A stretch of 64,000 nucleotides of DNA from CAVZQN01 sp963837395 (lineage in GTDB: Bacteria > Acidobacteriota > HRBIN11 > JAKEFK01), in NCBI GenBank assembly GCA_963837395.1, contig CAWINI010000002.1, positions 62,001 through 126,000 of the forward strand, given 5' to 3'. Both the position numbers and the translations under genes were made by a program. This document shows, piece after piece, positions 32,840 through 43,951 of this stretch. Under the pieces are notes generated by a model that was not told where the DNA came from, made no database searches, and worked only from the letters and a program-made list of their open reading frames with translations. Numbering within the stretch: position 1 is the first letter of the stretch; the number at the start of each line of letters is the position of its first letter.

Positions 32840-35800
32840 TTAGACTCCGGATTGAAGGCCCTTTGCTTGTTCCAGTAAGGGCTGGTATTCCTTTTTTAGA
32901 AATGAATTTGCCTTGATCGCTTTCTCAAGCAGTTCCACTGCAGAATCAGCATCATGCTTACTCTGTTCGGAATTATTTTCGGTGCCTGCGCCAGAAATAG
33001 TGCACCTTGAACTGCAATCGAATCCGGATCGTCTTTGTTCATCTTCAATGCTTTATCAATCCATTCAAAACCTTTTGCAATTGAATCTTTGGCTGACTGT
33101 TTTTGCTGAAGTTCCCACTCTGCCTGTACTCGATAGACATACGCTATTGATTGGTATGACTCCGGCTCTTCTTTGTTAAGCTCTATTGATTTTAGATAAG
33201 CTTTGCGAGCAGCATCAAAAGAAGCAAGCGGAGATTGTCTTTGCTTGATTGCCCATTGTGCATTCACAGTTTCCAAATAACCGACATTTGTATTTGGCAT
33301 ATAATACGATGCATCGATTTGACTGGATTGTTGTAAAAATTTCCGAGCTTCGTTCAATTCATTGGTAGGATCGTTTCCTTTACTGACCTGAAAATCTCCC
33401 AGCCTTATGTGAGAGAAGCCTATCCCATTTGCGATATATGAATTATTTGGTATGAATTTCGACGCCTTCATTTGCATTTGAATAGATTGTTGATAACTAT
33501 TAGTAGGATCCTTGTCCAAATATCCTTCCAGCTCTCCTTGATCTGTATAAACCATTCCCAGATTGTATAGAACAAAAGGATCGTCTGGTTTTTCCTTCAG
33601 AAAATTTTGGTATTCTCCGATCGAACGTCGAAAGCTCTCGGAAGGATCTTCACCATGAGCCATTTGATAAGAGGCAATAAACCAATAAGCAATTCCAGTT
33701 TCGTTTCCAATGTTCATGGATTTATCAAGTTGTGTGATCCGTTGATAGTATTCAACCGCCTTTTTGTATGTGGGAACCGGATTTTTCCCATTGCTATTTT
33801 CATATTCGCCAACCAGGACATATGTTGCGCCAAGATTAAAAAAAACAGCGGGTGTGTTTGGTCTTAAATTGAGAGCCAGGTTCCCTTGTCTGATCGCTTC
33901 GTCCACGGAATTTTTCGGATCGATTCCATGGCGTAGTTCATATTCGCCTTTAATCATCCCGACAGTAAGGAGCATATGATGTGGTTCCCAGTTTTTTGGA
34001 TCCTTTCGTGCTGCTAATTCTGCTGTTTCCTCTGACTTTTTCAGTATCGTTCTTGGATCACCACCTGCAGAATAGAGTTGACCCCTGGCCAGCCTGTTAT
34101 ACATGTATGCTTTACGTAAATAACTTGCAGGATCATCAGGATTGACATGAATTGCATTGTCACATGCCGTTTCTGCTTTCGTTAACGATTTAATAGGATC
34201 GTCGTTGACATACGTTTGGCTGTCTATAATATTTCCCCAACGTTCGCAATCGCTTAAATAAATATCTGCTCTGCTTCTTCCAAGATCGGCTGCTTGCGAA
34301 TAAGCGTCTCCAGCAAGCACGTACTGTTGAATTGCACTTTTGTAATCTCCGGCATCGTATTTATTTTGTCCAAGACCAGATAGCGCTTTTCCTTCAAGAG
34401 TTTTTGCTTCATAAGACCAATTGGATTTTGCGTACGCTTCCTTCGCTTTTTTCAGAGCATCGTCATATCGCTTTTCATACAATGAAATCAAACCTTCAAC
34501 GTAAACGGGCGATTCCACACTGCCTTCAGCTTGTTTTAAATATTGAACAGCTGGATCGCGATAATTTTTTTCATATTGTTTTTTCAATTGTGCACGAAGT
34601 TCATCACCCGGAGTTCGTTCCACTTCAGCAAGTTTTTTTTGAAATAAAAGCCCCATCGTTTGTCCAAGGGCATATGCTGTCGATGGTGTCTGATATCCAG
34701 CTTGCCATGCTTTCTCCAGATGTTCTCTGGCTTTTTCAATTTCACCTAATGCCAGATAACCTTGACCAAGTGCATTGTTTCCTGGATCTTGTGCTGCACG
34801 ACCGCCTTCCTTCACACGCTCTTCCATTTTTTTCAATCGATTTCGAAGCGCTGCCAATTCCGGACGCACATCATGTAAAGGTGCTGTGTAGATATTCGGC
34901 AAGACAGATTGAATATTTTTTACTTCATCACTGAATTCCCTTGCGTATTCTGATTGAAGTTTGTTTTGCCATTGCACCCAGATAAATGAACTAACCAGGA
35001 TTAGCGTAATCACTGCCGCACCAACAGCAATTCCTGCTGCCAGCCGATTCTTTTTCGCACGTTTGATTAATCGATAAGTCCAGCTGACCGGTTTTGCCGC
35101 AAGAGGATCGCCATCGAGATATCGTTGAAGATCTTCTGCTAACGCTTTGCTGGATTCGTAACGGCGAGCAGGATCCCGTTCCAAACATTTCATTACAATT
35201 GTTTCTAAATCTTGCGGAATTTTTGGTGCAGCTTTACGGATCGGAACAGGATCATCTCTTAAAATTTGAAGCAAGATTTCTGTACTACTTTTGGCTTCAT
35301 AAGGATGTTTTCCGCTGAGCAATTCATAAAGTGTCGCTCCCAGTCCATAAACATCGGTGCGTCTGTCTATTTGATCGCGCTCACCGCTCACTTGTTCCGG
35401 CGCCATATAATATGGAGTGCCTACCGCGATACCTGTTCTTGTTAATCCTGGAGCCTCTTGATCGCGCGCCAATCCAAAATCCAAAACATACGGTTTCAAC
35501 TCATTTTCTTCCGTACGTTCAAGCATAATGTTTGATGGTTTGATGTCGCGATGAATCAAACCTTGTTTGTGAGCTACATGTAATGCTTCTGCAATCTGCT
35601 GGATCACTCGAACTTTAACTTCGGGGCGCATTTCTTTCGAAGCGGCATACAAACTTTTTCCTTCAATCAACTGCATTGCAATGTATTGCTTTCCATCCAC
35701 TTCACCAACTTCGTAAACCCTGCAAACATTCTCATGTTGAACACGCGCCTGGGCGCGCGCTTCCTGTACAAAACGCATGGCATGATCAGGATTGTCAGTT

Positions 35801-36033
35801 CGAATTAATTTCAAGGCAGCGAAACGTTTCAGGTTGGGATCATATGCTTTATAGACAACTCCCATTCCGCCCGCTCCGAGTTCACCAACAATTTCATAAT
35901 GGCCAAAACTCGCTTTGGTTAGCTTAAAGGAGCCGGATGTTTCACCTGATGGAGCATCGACTGTTTGCAGTGCGGATTGTTCTGAGTCGTCAAATTGAGG
36001 AATTGGATCCTGGTTTGAATCTTTCTCAGCCAT
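32840..36033 (-). CDS. Membrane Ser/Thr protein kinase with TPR domain (C-terminal frameshift)
   Basis: The uninterrupted frame ends at 32896 (1045 residues). The kinase domain (about 45-305) has the glycine loop GAGGMG at 53-58, Lys75, HRDIKPSN with Asp163, and DFG at 185-187. A membrane segment (ITLILVSSFIW, about 338-355) follows and then a long TPR region outside. The last about 25 residues (APKIIPNRVSMM...) do not match the paralogue downstream. The shifted frame continues TENNSEQSKHDADSAVELLE ... AKGLQSGV to a stop at 32840, matching the paralogue. One missing base near 32985 explains it; the intact protein would be about 1064 residues. It is a sensor kinase of the Pkn family; the signal is unknown. 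Confidence 0.85.
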
Positions 36034-36095
36034 TGAATGAAATCCAGATTTCCATTATGAAGGGAACGATTGTAACAGAAAAGCGGGTGAGGCGA

Positions 36096-39000
36096 TTAAA
36101 TTGACTGCAAAGTTCTCGCTTCTTTTAAGAACGGTTCATATTCTTTTTTCAGAGTGGGGTTCGCTTTGATTACGTTTTCTAAAGTTTTGGCAGCTAAGGT
36201 TGCATATTGATTCCGTTGCGCCGAGTTTTTTTCTTCACGCGCCTGAAACAGAATCAATGAGGCTTGAACTGCGATTGACTCAGGATTTTCTTTACTCAAA
36301 TTCAAGCTTTTTTCAATCCATTGCAATCCCTGCTCGATCAACTTTTTCCCAGGACGCTTTTGCTGCATTTCCCAATCGGCCTGGCTCCTGAAGACGGTTG
36401 CTAACGCACGATAGCCTGAAGGATCTTCTCTATTACACTCAATGGATTTTAGATATGCTTTGCGGGCTTCATCGAAATAAGCAATCGGAGATTGTCCTTG
36501 TTTGATCGCCCATTGTGCGTTTATGACCGCCGTATCGCCTAGATTTAAATAGGGCATGTAGTAACTTGTATCGATCTTAGTTGCTTGCATTAAATATTTT
36601 CGTGCTTCATTCAATTCATTTGCAGGATTCTTTCCTTGACTCACCAAATAATCCGCCATGTCGGTGTAACTAAATCCTATTGAATTTGAGATGTAAGAAT
36701 TATTTGGCATAAATTTTTCAGCTTTCTGCTGCATTTGAAGAGCTTGCTGAAAACTGGCGGTTGGATCTTTTCCGGACAATTTTTGATAATGCCCTTGATC
36801 ACCGTAAACACAACCAAGATTGTAGAGCCCGATAGGATCATCAGGGCGTTCTTTCAGGTATTTTTGAAATTCCTTGACCGAACTGTCATAGCTGGGTACA
36901 GGATCCTGACCATGTTTCATTCGATAACTGCCGATGTACCAAAAACAAATTCCCGTTTCCATCGCTGGATTAATCGAACGATCAATTTGTTCAATCCTTC
37001 GAAATTGTTCAATCGCTTTTTCGTAATTTGGAACCGGGTTCCTTCCGTTTTGGTCTTCATATTCCGCAAGAAATTCATAAGTTGTCCCAAGCGTCATTAA
37101 TACGCCGGCATTTTCCTGAATTTTTAAAGCTTCATTGGCATGTTTGATTGACTCTTGCAAAGAATTAAGTGCATCGATTCCATGATGCAACTCATATTCG
37201 CCCTCTAATTGATTTGAAAAAAGAAGCATTTGGTGAGGTTCCCAATTCTTTGGGTCTTTACGCAATACTTCATTTGCAATCCCTTTCGCTTTTTCTATGA
37301 GACTGCGCGGATCTTCTGAGGAATTATAAGATTGATACCTTGCCAGTTTGTTGTACACAAAGGCTTTGCGCAAATATCCGGTTGGAAGATCGGGGTCCAC
37401 CTTAATAGCTTTGTTGCAAGCGTCCTCCGCTTTTTTCAGCGAGGTAACCGGATTGATATCTGTGAATGTTTGAGCTTCTATCGTTTCGCTCCAGCGTTCA
37501 CAATCATTTAGATAAATATCACCTCTACTTCTTCCGAGCGCGGCTGCTTCTGCGTATGCTTCTCCTGCAAGCTCATATTGTTGAATCGCGCCTTTGTAAT
37601 CGGCAGTATCCAACTTTTTTTGAGCATTACCTGCAAACGCTTTTCCTTCAAGCGTCTTTGCATCATATGACCATCGAGACTTTTCATACGCTTCTCCGGC
37701 TTTTTTTAATGCCTGGTCATATTGTTTTTCATAAAGTGCAATCAGTCCTTCTACATAAGCGGGAGATTCCACGCTGCGCTGTGCTTTCTTCAAATATTCA
37801 ACCGCTGGTTTTTTGAACTCATCTTCATATTGTTGAGTTAATTTCGTACGCACTTCTTTGCTAGGATTCCGTTCCGCTTCATCCATCTTCTTTTGAAATA
37901 AAAGTCCCATTGTTTGACCAAGTGCGTAAGCTGTTGATGGCAGCTGATACCCACTCTTCCACGCTTTTTCCAAATAGACTCTCGCTTTCTCAACATCGCC
38001 TAATGCAAGATAGCCTTGACCTAACGCGTTGTTTCCCGGATCTTCTGCAGCACGGCCACCTTCCTTCACACGCGCTTCCATTTTTTTCAAGCGATCTCTA
38101 AGCTCTGCGATTTCAGGACGTACGTCATGTAGTGGCGCAGTATAAATGTTTGGTAGAACAGACTGAATATTTTTTACTTCATCACCAAACTCGCGCGCAT
38201 ATTCTGTTTTAAGTTTGTTTTGCCATTGAACCCAAAAAAAAGAACTTACCAAGATTAGCGTTACAACTGAAGCTACAATTGCGATTCCTGTTGCCAGCCT
38301 ATTCTTTTTGGCGCGATTGATTAACCGATAAGACCAGCTTACTGGTTTTGCTGCAAGCGGATCACCATTCAGATATCGCTGAAGATCTTCTGCTAAAGCT
38401 TTGCTGGAATCGTAGCGCCGTGAAGGATCCCGTTCCAAACACTTCATTACGATTGTTCCTAAATCTTGCGGAATTTTTGGTGCAGCTTTACGGATCGGGA
38501 CGGGATCATCCCTTAGAATTTGAAGCAGGATTTCTGCGCTACTTTTAGCTTCATAAGGACGCTTCCCGCTGAGCAATTCATAAAGGGTAACTCCGAGTCC
38601 ATAAACATCGGTGCGTCTGTCTATTTGATCGCGCTCGCCGCTGACTTGTTCAGGCGCCATATAATATGGTGTGCCAATTGCTACTCCGGTTCTGGTTAAT
38701 CCTGGAGCGTCTTGATCGCGTGCTAAACCAAAATCCAAAACATACGGTTTCAACTCATTTTCTTCCGTACGTTCAAGCATGATGTTCGATGGTTTGATGT
38801 CGCGATGGATCAATCCTTGTTTGTGTGCTACATGCAATGCCTCTGCAATCTGCTGAATCACTCGAACTTTTGCTTCGGTGCGCATTTCCTTCGAAGAAGC
38901 ATATAAACTTTTTCCTTCAATCAACTGCATCGCAATGTATTGCTTTCCATCCACTTCACCAACTTCGTAAACTCTGCAAACATTCTCATGTTGTACACGT

Positions 39001-39287
39001 GCTTGTGCTCGCGCTTCCTGTACAAAGCGAATAGCATGATCAGGATTGTCAGTGCGAATTAATTTCAATGCAGCGAAGCGTTTCAAGTTGGGATCATATG
39101 CTTTATAGACAACTCCCATACCGCCTGCTCCAAGTTCTCCCACAATTTCGTAATGGCCAAAACTCGCTTTGGATAATTTGAAGGAGCCGGATGTTTGACC
39201 GGATGGAGCATCCACGGTCTGTAATGCAGATTGCTCAGCATCTTCAGTTTGAGGATTTGGATCGTGGCTTGAATCTTTCTCGGTCAT
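36096..39287 (-). CDS. Membrane Ser/Thr protein kinase with TPR domain
   Basis: The intact 1063-residue paralogue of the preceding kinase. Both start with an acidic linker, then GHYEIVGELGAGGMGVVYKA, HRDIKPSNIML, a DFGLARD activation segment and GTPYYMAPEQVSGE. A transmembrane helix (VVTLILVSSFFWV) lies near residue 345. About 700 extracytoplasmic residues follow with TPR helices (GDYEKAR- and YNLGCVYGDQG-type units). The two genes are tandem duplicates, most similar in the kinase domain and diverged in the TPR region. Their leader regions also share a CTGTTA...TTCATAATG stretch, so each has its own promoter. Targets unknown. Confidence 0.88.
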   Translation of the reverse strand: MTEKDSSHDPNPQTEDAEQSALQTVDAPSGQTSGSFKLSKASFGHYEIVGELGAGGMGVVYKAYDPNLKRFAALKLIRTDNPDHAIRFVQEARAQARVQHENVCRVYEVGEVDGKQYIAMQLIEGKSLYASSKEMRTEAKVRVIQQIAEALHVAHKQGLIHRDIKPSNIMLERTEENELKPYVLDFGLARDQDAPGLTRTGVAIGTPYYMAPEQVSGERDQIDRRTDVYGLGVTLYELLSGKRPYEAKSSAEILLQILRDDPVPIRKAAPKIPQDLGTIVMKCLERDPSRRYDSSKALAEDLQRYLNGDPLAAKPVSWSYRLINRAKKNRLATGIAIVASVVTLILVSSFFWVQWQNKLKTEYAREFGDEVKNIQSVLPNIYTAPLHDVRPEIAELRDRLKKMEARVKEGGRAAEDPGNNALGQGYLALGDVEKARVYLEKAWKSGYQLPSTAYALGQTMGLLFQKKMDEAERNPSKEVRTKLTQQYEDEFKKPAVEYLKKAQRSVESPAYVEGLIALYEKQYDQALKKAGEAYEKSRWSYDAKTLEGKAFAGNAQKKLDTADYKGAIQQYELAGEAYAEAAALGRSRGDIYLNDCERWSETIEAQTFTDINPVTSLKKAEDACNKAIKVDPDLPTGYLRKAFVYNKLARYQSYNSSEDPRSLIEKAKGIANEVLRKDPKNWEPHQMLLFSNQLEGEYELHHGIDALNSLQESIKHANEALKIQENAGVLMTLGTTYEFLAEYEDQNGRNPVPNYEKAIEQFRRIEQIDRSINPAMETGICFWYIGSYRMKHGQDPVPSYDSSVKEFQKYLKERPDDPIGLYNLGCVYGDQGHYQKLSGKDPTASFQQALQMQQKAEKFMPNNSYISNSIGFSYTDMADYLVSQGKNPANELNEARKYLMQATKIDTSYYMPYLNLGDTAVINAQWAIKQGQSPIAYFDEARKAYLKSIECNREDPSGYRALATVFRSQADWEMQQKRPGKKLIEQGLQWIEKSLNLSKENPESIAVQASLILFQAREEKNSAQRNQYATLAAKTLENVIKANPTLKKEYEPFLKEARTLQSI

Positions 39288-39345
39288 TTGGGTGATGACG
39301 TCATTATGAACCGAAAGAGCATAACAGAGAAGAGAAATGCAGTTT

Positions 39346-40293
39346 TCAATTTCGAATAAGTGGGGAATACATGCGTTTCATTTGGTCGAAATACTTTTCA
39401 CGGCCCATAATTTCCAACAGATCGTTGTGATGAGCGCCAGGAATTACTGCTAGCTGTTTTGGACCTGCAAGAGAATTAAACAGTCGATCCGACAACTCTG
39501 GTGGGACGATATCATCGATATCGCCATGAACAACTAAAACAGGGCAATGAATCTTTTTTGCCTCTTCTGCCGGGTCCAGGAGTTGCCCCTTGGTGCGCCA
39601 GGATCCAAGCTTGATCGCTGTCCAGATCGGAAAATACATTAGAAACTTTGGTGCGGAATATGTCAGTCCAATGTAATGTACCGCCATCGGCAATGGATCT
39701 GACCACGGTGCGTAAATCAAAAGCGCTTTAATTTCTGGATGTGCAGACGCAATCATTACTGCATTGCTGGCACCCATCGAAATTCCCCAGAGTCCAATTC
39801 GATTCTTATCGATGCCGTAACGATTCTTCAACCTGTTTTCAACAAATGTAAAATCTTCACGTTCATACCAGCCGTATGTTAAGAGTTCACCTTCGGAAGC
39901 TCCATAGCCGCGCTGATCCAATAGAAAACAATTGAATCCTGATCCAATAAGAAACAGGACTTTATCTTCAATTCTTGCCGGGTTCATTCCGCCATTTCCT
40001 GCTAGAAAAATTACCGTTGGCTTATTGTTGGAAAAATCACGAGAAACCCACCAGCCAGAAAGTTTGATCATTTTCGGACCGGCATCAGAAATAATTTCCA
40101 GCACATCCACCTTCAAATTATTTTTTGTTGTCCATTCTTTTCGTAATTTTTCTGAATCTGGATCTAACAGCGAAAATACATGTCCGGAAGAATGTGGTTT
40201 TAGGAGCATATTAGAAAACGGGATGGCAACAATCAGACTTAAAACTACGTAGGCAAAGACCAGGATCAAAATGAATTTAAGAAATTTACGCAT
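39346..40293 (-). CDS. Membrane-anchored alpha/beta hydrolase
   Basis: A 315-residue protein with an N-terminal membrane segment (FILILVFAYVVLSLIVAIPF). The alpha/beta-hydrolase domain has nucleophile elbow GISMGAS, catalytic Asp in HGDIDDIVP and His in GAHHND, with an oxyanion region VIFLAGNGGMNP. It resembles ABHD12/13-like serine hydrolases; substrate unknown. The catalytic domain probably lies outside the cytoplasmic membrane. The gene follows an aminotransferase gene by 13 bp in a minus-strand group of three. Confidence 0.8.
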   Translation of the reverse strand: MRKFLKFILILVFAYVVLSLIVAIPFSNMLLKPHSSGHVFSLLDPDSEKLRKEWTTKNNLKVDVLEIISDAGPKMIKLSGWWVSRDFSNNKPTVIFLAGNGGMNPARIEDKVLFLIGSGFNCFLLDQRGYGASEGELLTYGWYEREDFTFVENRLKNRYGIDKNRIGLWGISMGASNAVMIASAHPEIKALLIYAPWSDPLPMAVHYIGLTYSAPKFLMYFPIWTAIKLGSWRTKGQLLDPAEEAKKIHCPVLVVHGDIDDIVPPELSDRLFNSLAGPKQLAVIPGAHHNDLLEIMGREKYFDQMKRMYSPLIRN

Positions 40294-40312
40294 TACGAAT
40301 TACGTTTTACGC
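40287..40312. repeat. Short ACGTTTTACG-type intergenic repeat
   Basis: TTACGCATTACGAATTACG followed by TTTTACG fills the gap between two genes and even supplies the stop codon of the aminotransferase gene. The same motif builds larger palindromes at 49168-49237 and 53480-53545. Confidence 0.6.
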
Positions 40313-41620
40313 TTTCGGCAATCCATTTTTCGAAATAGTTTCCATCACTTCACAGAACCGATCCAGTTCATAGAGCGTTGTATAGACATTTGGTGTGATG
40401 CGGATACCTTTGAATTCATCATGAAGAATGGGCACAGTAAAAATTTTGTGTTTGTTCATCAGATAGTCGGTTACAGCTTGAGGGTCGGTTCCATCGATGT
40501 GGACATTCCCGATGGCGCATGACATCGAATCATCGAACGAAGTATTGAAACGCACATTCGGAAGTGCTTTTAAGTTGTTCATCCAATATCGCGAAAGATA
40601 TCGCAAGCGTTTTTCTTTCCGCTCACCACCAATTCCATTATGAAAAAGAATTGCTTCACCGATCGCCAGGTGCGGTGCTGCGGAGTGTGTGCCAATTTCT
40701 TCAAATTTTCTAATATCATCTGATTGTTTTTGTTCTGCAGCCATGAGCGGCCAGATTTTGCTGATCTTATCGCGCTTCCCAAACAACATTCCTGTGCCTT
40801 TCGGCGCAAATAACCATTTGTGCAGGCTTGTTCCGAAATAATCGCATCCAAGATCACTATGATTAAAGTTGAAATGCGCAAACGAATGTGCGCCATCAAC
40901 GATCACTTCAATACCTTTAGATCGCGCTAATTCACATACTGTCTTTACTGGTGTAATTTGGCCGGTGATATTCACCATGTGCGAAATCAGAATCACGCGA
41001 GTTTTATCAGTAATGCCTTTTTCAAAAGCATCAGTAATTTCATCCAGATTTTTCGGAGGGATCGGAATTTTGACAAGCTTCAATTTCAATCCTTCACGCA
41101 ATTCGCGCTGGCGTAGAGTGGTGAGCATGCGTGGATAATCCTGTGTGGTGGAAAGAATTTCATCGCCAGATTTCAAATCCATTCCCATCAGCAAAATTTC
41201 CAGAGACTCTGAAGCATTGCGCGTAATTGCGATCTCTTCAAGATCACAGCCAAAAATTCCGGCAAGCCCGCTGCGGATCGTTTCAATCTGGGGTTCAAGA
41301 ATTTGCCACATCGTATAAGCAGTGGCATCTTCCTGTTGCCATTGATAGCGCACCAGTGCTTCGGTAACAATTCGCGGTGAAGGCGAGACACCTCCGTTGT
41401 TTAGATTTGTGATGCCGCGTGTAACGGTAAAAGCTTGTTGAATCTCGATCCAGAAATCCTCATCACACGCCACTTGATCTGATGACGCATTTACGACGCG
41501 GCTGGTTGCGGCTTCAAGATCTTTAAATAAGGAAGCAACTGTTGTGGAAGCAAATGCCATCAAGCCGGTAGTTTTACCAATTGCAGAAAGAAACTGACGA
41601 CGATCGAAGTCTTTTTCCAT
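40307..41620 (-). CDS. Exported class V aminotransferase (isopenicillin-N-epimerase-like)
   Basis: A 437-residue PLP enzyme of aminotransferase class V. The PLP Lys is in GTSLHKWLFAPKGTG, with AHSFAHF and SHMVNITGQITPV upstream. The N-terminus has a twin-arginine motif (DRRQFLS) followed by a hydrophobic stretch, so it may be exported by Tat already folded with cofactor. Members act as epimerases or desulfurase-like lyases. It lies 4 bp after a D-aminoacylase-like gene, which suggests joint work on unusual amino acids or peptides outside the cytoplasm (inference). Confidence 0.8.
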   Translation of the reverse strand: MEKDFDRRQFLSAIGKTTGLMAFASTTVASLFKDLEAATSRVVNASSDQVACDEDFWIEIQQAFTVTRGITNLNNGGVSPSPRIVTEALVRYQWQQEDATAYTMWQILEPQIETIRSGLAGIFGCDLEEIAITRNASESLEILLMGMDLKSGDEILSTTQDYPRMLTTLRQRELREGLKLKLVKIPIPPKNLDEITDAFEKGITDKTRVILISHMVNITGQITPVKTVCELARSKGIEVIVDGAHSFAHFNFNHSDLGCDYFGTSLHKWLFAPKGTGMLFGKRDKISKIWPLMAAEQKQSDDIRKFEEIGTHSAAPHLAIGEAILFHNGIGGERKEKRLRYLSRYWMNNLKALPNVRFNTSFDDSMSCAIGNVHIDGTDPQAVTDYLMNKHKIFTVPILHDEFKGIRITPNVYTTLYELDRFCEVMETISKNGLPKA

Positions 41621-41624
41621 AATC

Positions 41625-43070
41625 TTAGTATTGCGCTACTCGCGCAGCTTTACCCGGGTAAATGTTTTTTACTAATTCACCATTGTTAATCACAAGCTGT
41701 CCGTTCACCAGAACGAACTGAATTCCTTCTGAAGCTTGCAATGGTTCTTCGAACGTTGCTTTATCAATTACGTGATCAGGATCAAAGATTGTGATGTCTG
41801 CATCTGCGCCAGTGCGGATCCGTCCTTTGTTTTGGAATACTGGTGCGTGCTTCTCTAATCTTTGGGCAGGCATCAACGTCATCTTCTTAAGCGCAGTCAT
41901 CAAATCAAGCACTTTTTCTTCGCGTACATAATGACCGAGTACGCGTGAATACGTTCCTTGCCCGCGTGGATGCACTTTCGGACCTGTAATCGGCATGCCA
42001 TCACTTGCGATCATCACAATAGGATCAGCAACGGCAGCGCGAGCTGCTTCTTCCGGAATCATATGAATGATTACAGCTCCACCTTCTTTGCGATAATTAT
42101 TGAATGTTTCTTCTGTTAATCGCTCACCGGTTTTTGCCCACTGCAAATCTTTGTAAGTAATTCCCAACTTTTCTTGCCAACCAGGATCAAATATTGCAGA
42201 TTCAAGGCCGGTGCTACCAGCCGTATATGGATAACACTCAGTTGTGATATCAAGACCGCGTGCTTGAGCTCCTTTAACCATTTCAATCAACTGTGGAGTC
42301 AGCTTCAATCCCATGCTGCTAATATGAACCACGTGAAGTGGCGCACCAGTTGCGGCCGCAGCTGCAATCACTTCTTCCAATCCGGCAATTCCATTGTTCG
42401 GATCCAGAATTCCGGCACTACGCAAATGAACATGAACCGGTGCGTTATGCTTTGCTGCTACGCGGAAGATTTCAAGAATTTCTTCGCGTGATGCTCCTTC
42501 CGTGTAATTGATCCCCATTCCAACAGCAAGTGCTCCTTGTTTTAGTCCTTCTTCAATCGATGTTTCTATTTGCGATAATTCTTCGGCTGTTGCTAGTCGA
42601 TGAGCCGCATCGCCGGTAGGCAGATGTTCTCCTGGATCTTTCATTACCTTCATTCGCACTGGAATATGGCCGGCACTCACACCAAAATTAATCAGTGATT
42701 TTCCTTCCCGTTGCGCATACCATCCAGGAACATCGTTCGTTCCGACTTCAAGTTCCAATGAAGTGGTAACGCCATCGTGTGCTTGAAATTCATAATTCTG
42801 AGGTTCTTGCCCGTGCTCATGCATATCAATGAATCCAGGAGCGACTACTAGTCCTTTTGCATTGATGATTTGTTTTCCATTCAGATCCTTTTCTGAAATC
42901 GCAACAATCTTTCCATTAGTGATTCCAACATTGCGGAAATCATTCATTCCTGATTCTGGATCCATCACTTTGCCATTTTTGATGACTACATCATAGATAT
43001 CATCAGCGAATGAGTAGCCGACAAACGTAATGACGAAAATTACAAGAAGTAGATGTTTAATTAGAGTCAT
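41625..43070 (-). CDS. Exported D-aminoacylase-like amidohydrolase
   Basis: From ATG 43070 the product is 481 residues with a signal peptide (LIKHLLLVIFVITFVGYSFA). The amidohydrolase fold shows the metal-binding GFIDMHEHG (variant of HxH), VHVHLRSAG, VVHISSMG and IASDGMPI, as in N-acyl-D-amino-acid deacylases. The ATG at 43070 has GGGGGAA upstream and gives a proper signal peptide; the longer frame from 43109 does not. It probably releases D-amino acids or cleaves related amides in the periplasm, with the aminotransferase gene next in line. Confidence 0.83.
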   Translation of the reverse strand: MTLIKHLLLVIFVITFVGYSFADDIYDVVIKNGKVMDPESGMNDFRNVGITNGKIVAISEKDLNGKQIINAKGLVVAPGFIDMHEHGQEPQNYEFQAHDGVTTSLELEVGTNDVPGWYAQREGKSLINFGVSAGHIPVRMKVMKDPGEHLPTGDAAHRLATAEELSQIETSIEEGLKQGALAVGMGINYTEGASREEILEIFRVAAKHNAPVHVHLRSAGILDPNNGIAGLEEVIAAAAATGAPLHVVHISSMGLKLTPQLIEMVKGAQARGLDITTECYPYTAGSTGLESAIFDPGWQEKLGITYKDLQWAKTGERLTEETFNNYRKEGGAVIIHMIPEEAARAAVADPIVMIASDGMPITGPKVHPRGQGTYSRVLGHYVREEKVLDLMTALKKMTLMPAQRLEKHAPVFQNKGRIRTGADADITIFDPDHVIDKATFEEPLQASEGIQFVLVNGQLVINNGELVKNIYPGKAARVAQY

Positions 43071-43161
43071 ATTCCCCCTGGGTTGAATCAATACTATCAC
43101 CAGATTCATCTAGCTCATTGCGCCATTTTGATTTTCACTTCGAATTAAAATTTGTGAGAAA

Positions 43162-43935
43162 ATGGCTGTCATGAAACTCAAAGATCGCGTTGCAATCATC
43201 ACCGGTGCCACATCAGGAATCGGTGAGGCATCTGCCTTACTATTCGCGGAAGAAGGCGCCAAAGTAACAGTGACCGGACGTAATGAAACGCGCGGCCAAA
43301 AAGTTGTTGATGCAATCGGAGCGGCAGGTGGTTCGGCGATCTTTGTTAAAGCAGATGTCCGAATTGCCAGCGAATGCGAACGCATCGTAGCCGAAACTTT
43401 GCGTGCATTCGGCGGGCGTCTTGATATTCTCTTCAACAACGCAGGCGTTTTTCATCCGCATAATGCAATCGAATGTACTGAAGAAGAGTGGGATGCAACT
43501 GTGGACTCAAGCCTGAAAGGCTCATGGCTGATGGCCAAGTATTCATTGCCAACAATGATTGCACAGCGAAGCGGCGTGATCATCAATCAATCATCAGGGT
43601 GGGGCATTCAAGGCGGCGATGATGCTGTCGCTTATTGCGCAGCTAAAGGCGGACTTGTTGTGATGACTAAAGCGATGGCGATCGATCATGGAAAGCATGG
43701 CATCCGCGTGAACTGTCTTTGTCCTGGCGATGTGGATACTCCAATGTTGGTGAGCGATGCAGAAGCCCGGCGAATGAACTATGCCGATTACCTGAAAGGC
43801 GCAGCGAATCGTCCGCTTGGACGTGTTGGTACATCATTGGAAATCGCTTGCGCGGCACTTTTTCTTGCGTCTGATGATTCATCATTTATGACCGGTGCAA
43901 CATTGGTTGTGGATGGTGGCGGCAGCGCAGATTAA
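43162..43935 (+). CDS. Short-chain dehydrogenase/reductase
   Basis: A 257-residue classical SDR. The nucleotide motif is TGATSGIGEA, the NNAG motif follows in FNNAGVF, and the catalytic Ser and Tyr-Lys are in NQSSGWG and YCAAKGG. The late ALFLASDDSSFMTGATLVVDGG is typical of FabG-like enzymes. The substrate is unknown. ATG 43162 or 43171 are both possible starts. It is followed after 16 bp by a second SDR of different sequence. Confidence 0.83.
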   Translation: MAVMKLKDRVAIITGATSGIGEASALLFAEEGAKVTVTGRNETRGQKVVDAIGAAGGSAIFVKADVRIASECERIVAETLRAFGGRLDILFNNAGVFHPHNAIECTEEEWDATVDSSLKGSWLMAKYSLPTMIAQRSGVIINQSSGWGIQGGDDAVAYCAAKGGLVVMTKAMAIDHGKHGIRVNCLCPGDVDTPMLVSDAEARRMNYADYLKGAANRPLGRVGTSLEIACAALFLASDDSSFMTGATLVVDGGGSAD

Positions 43936-43951
43936 TCCCGCGGAGATATAT

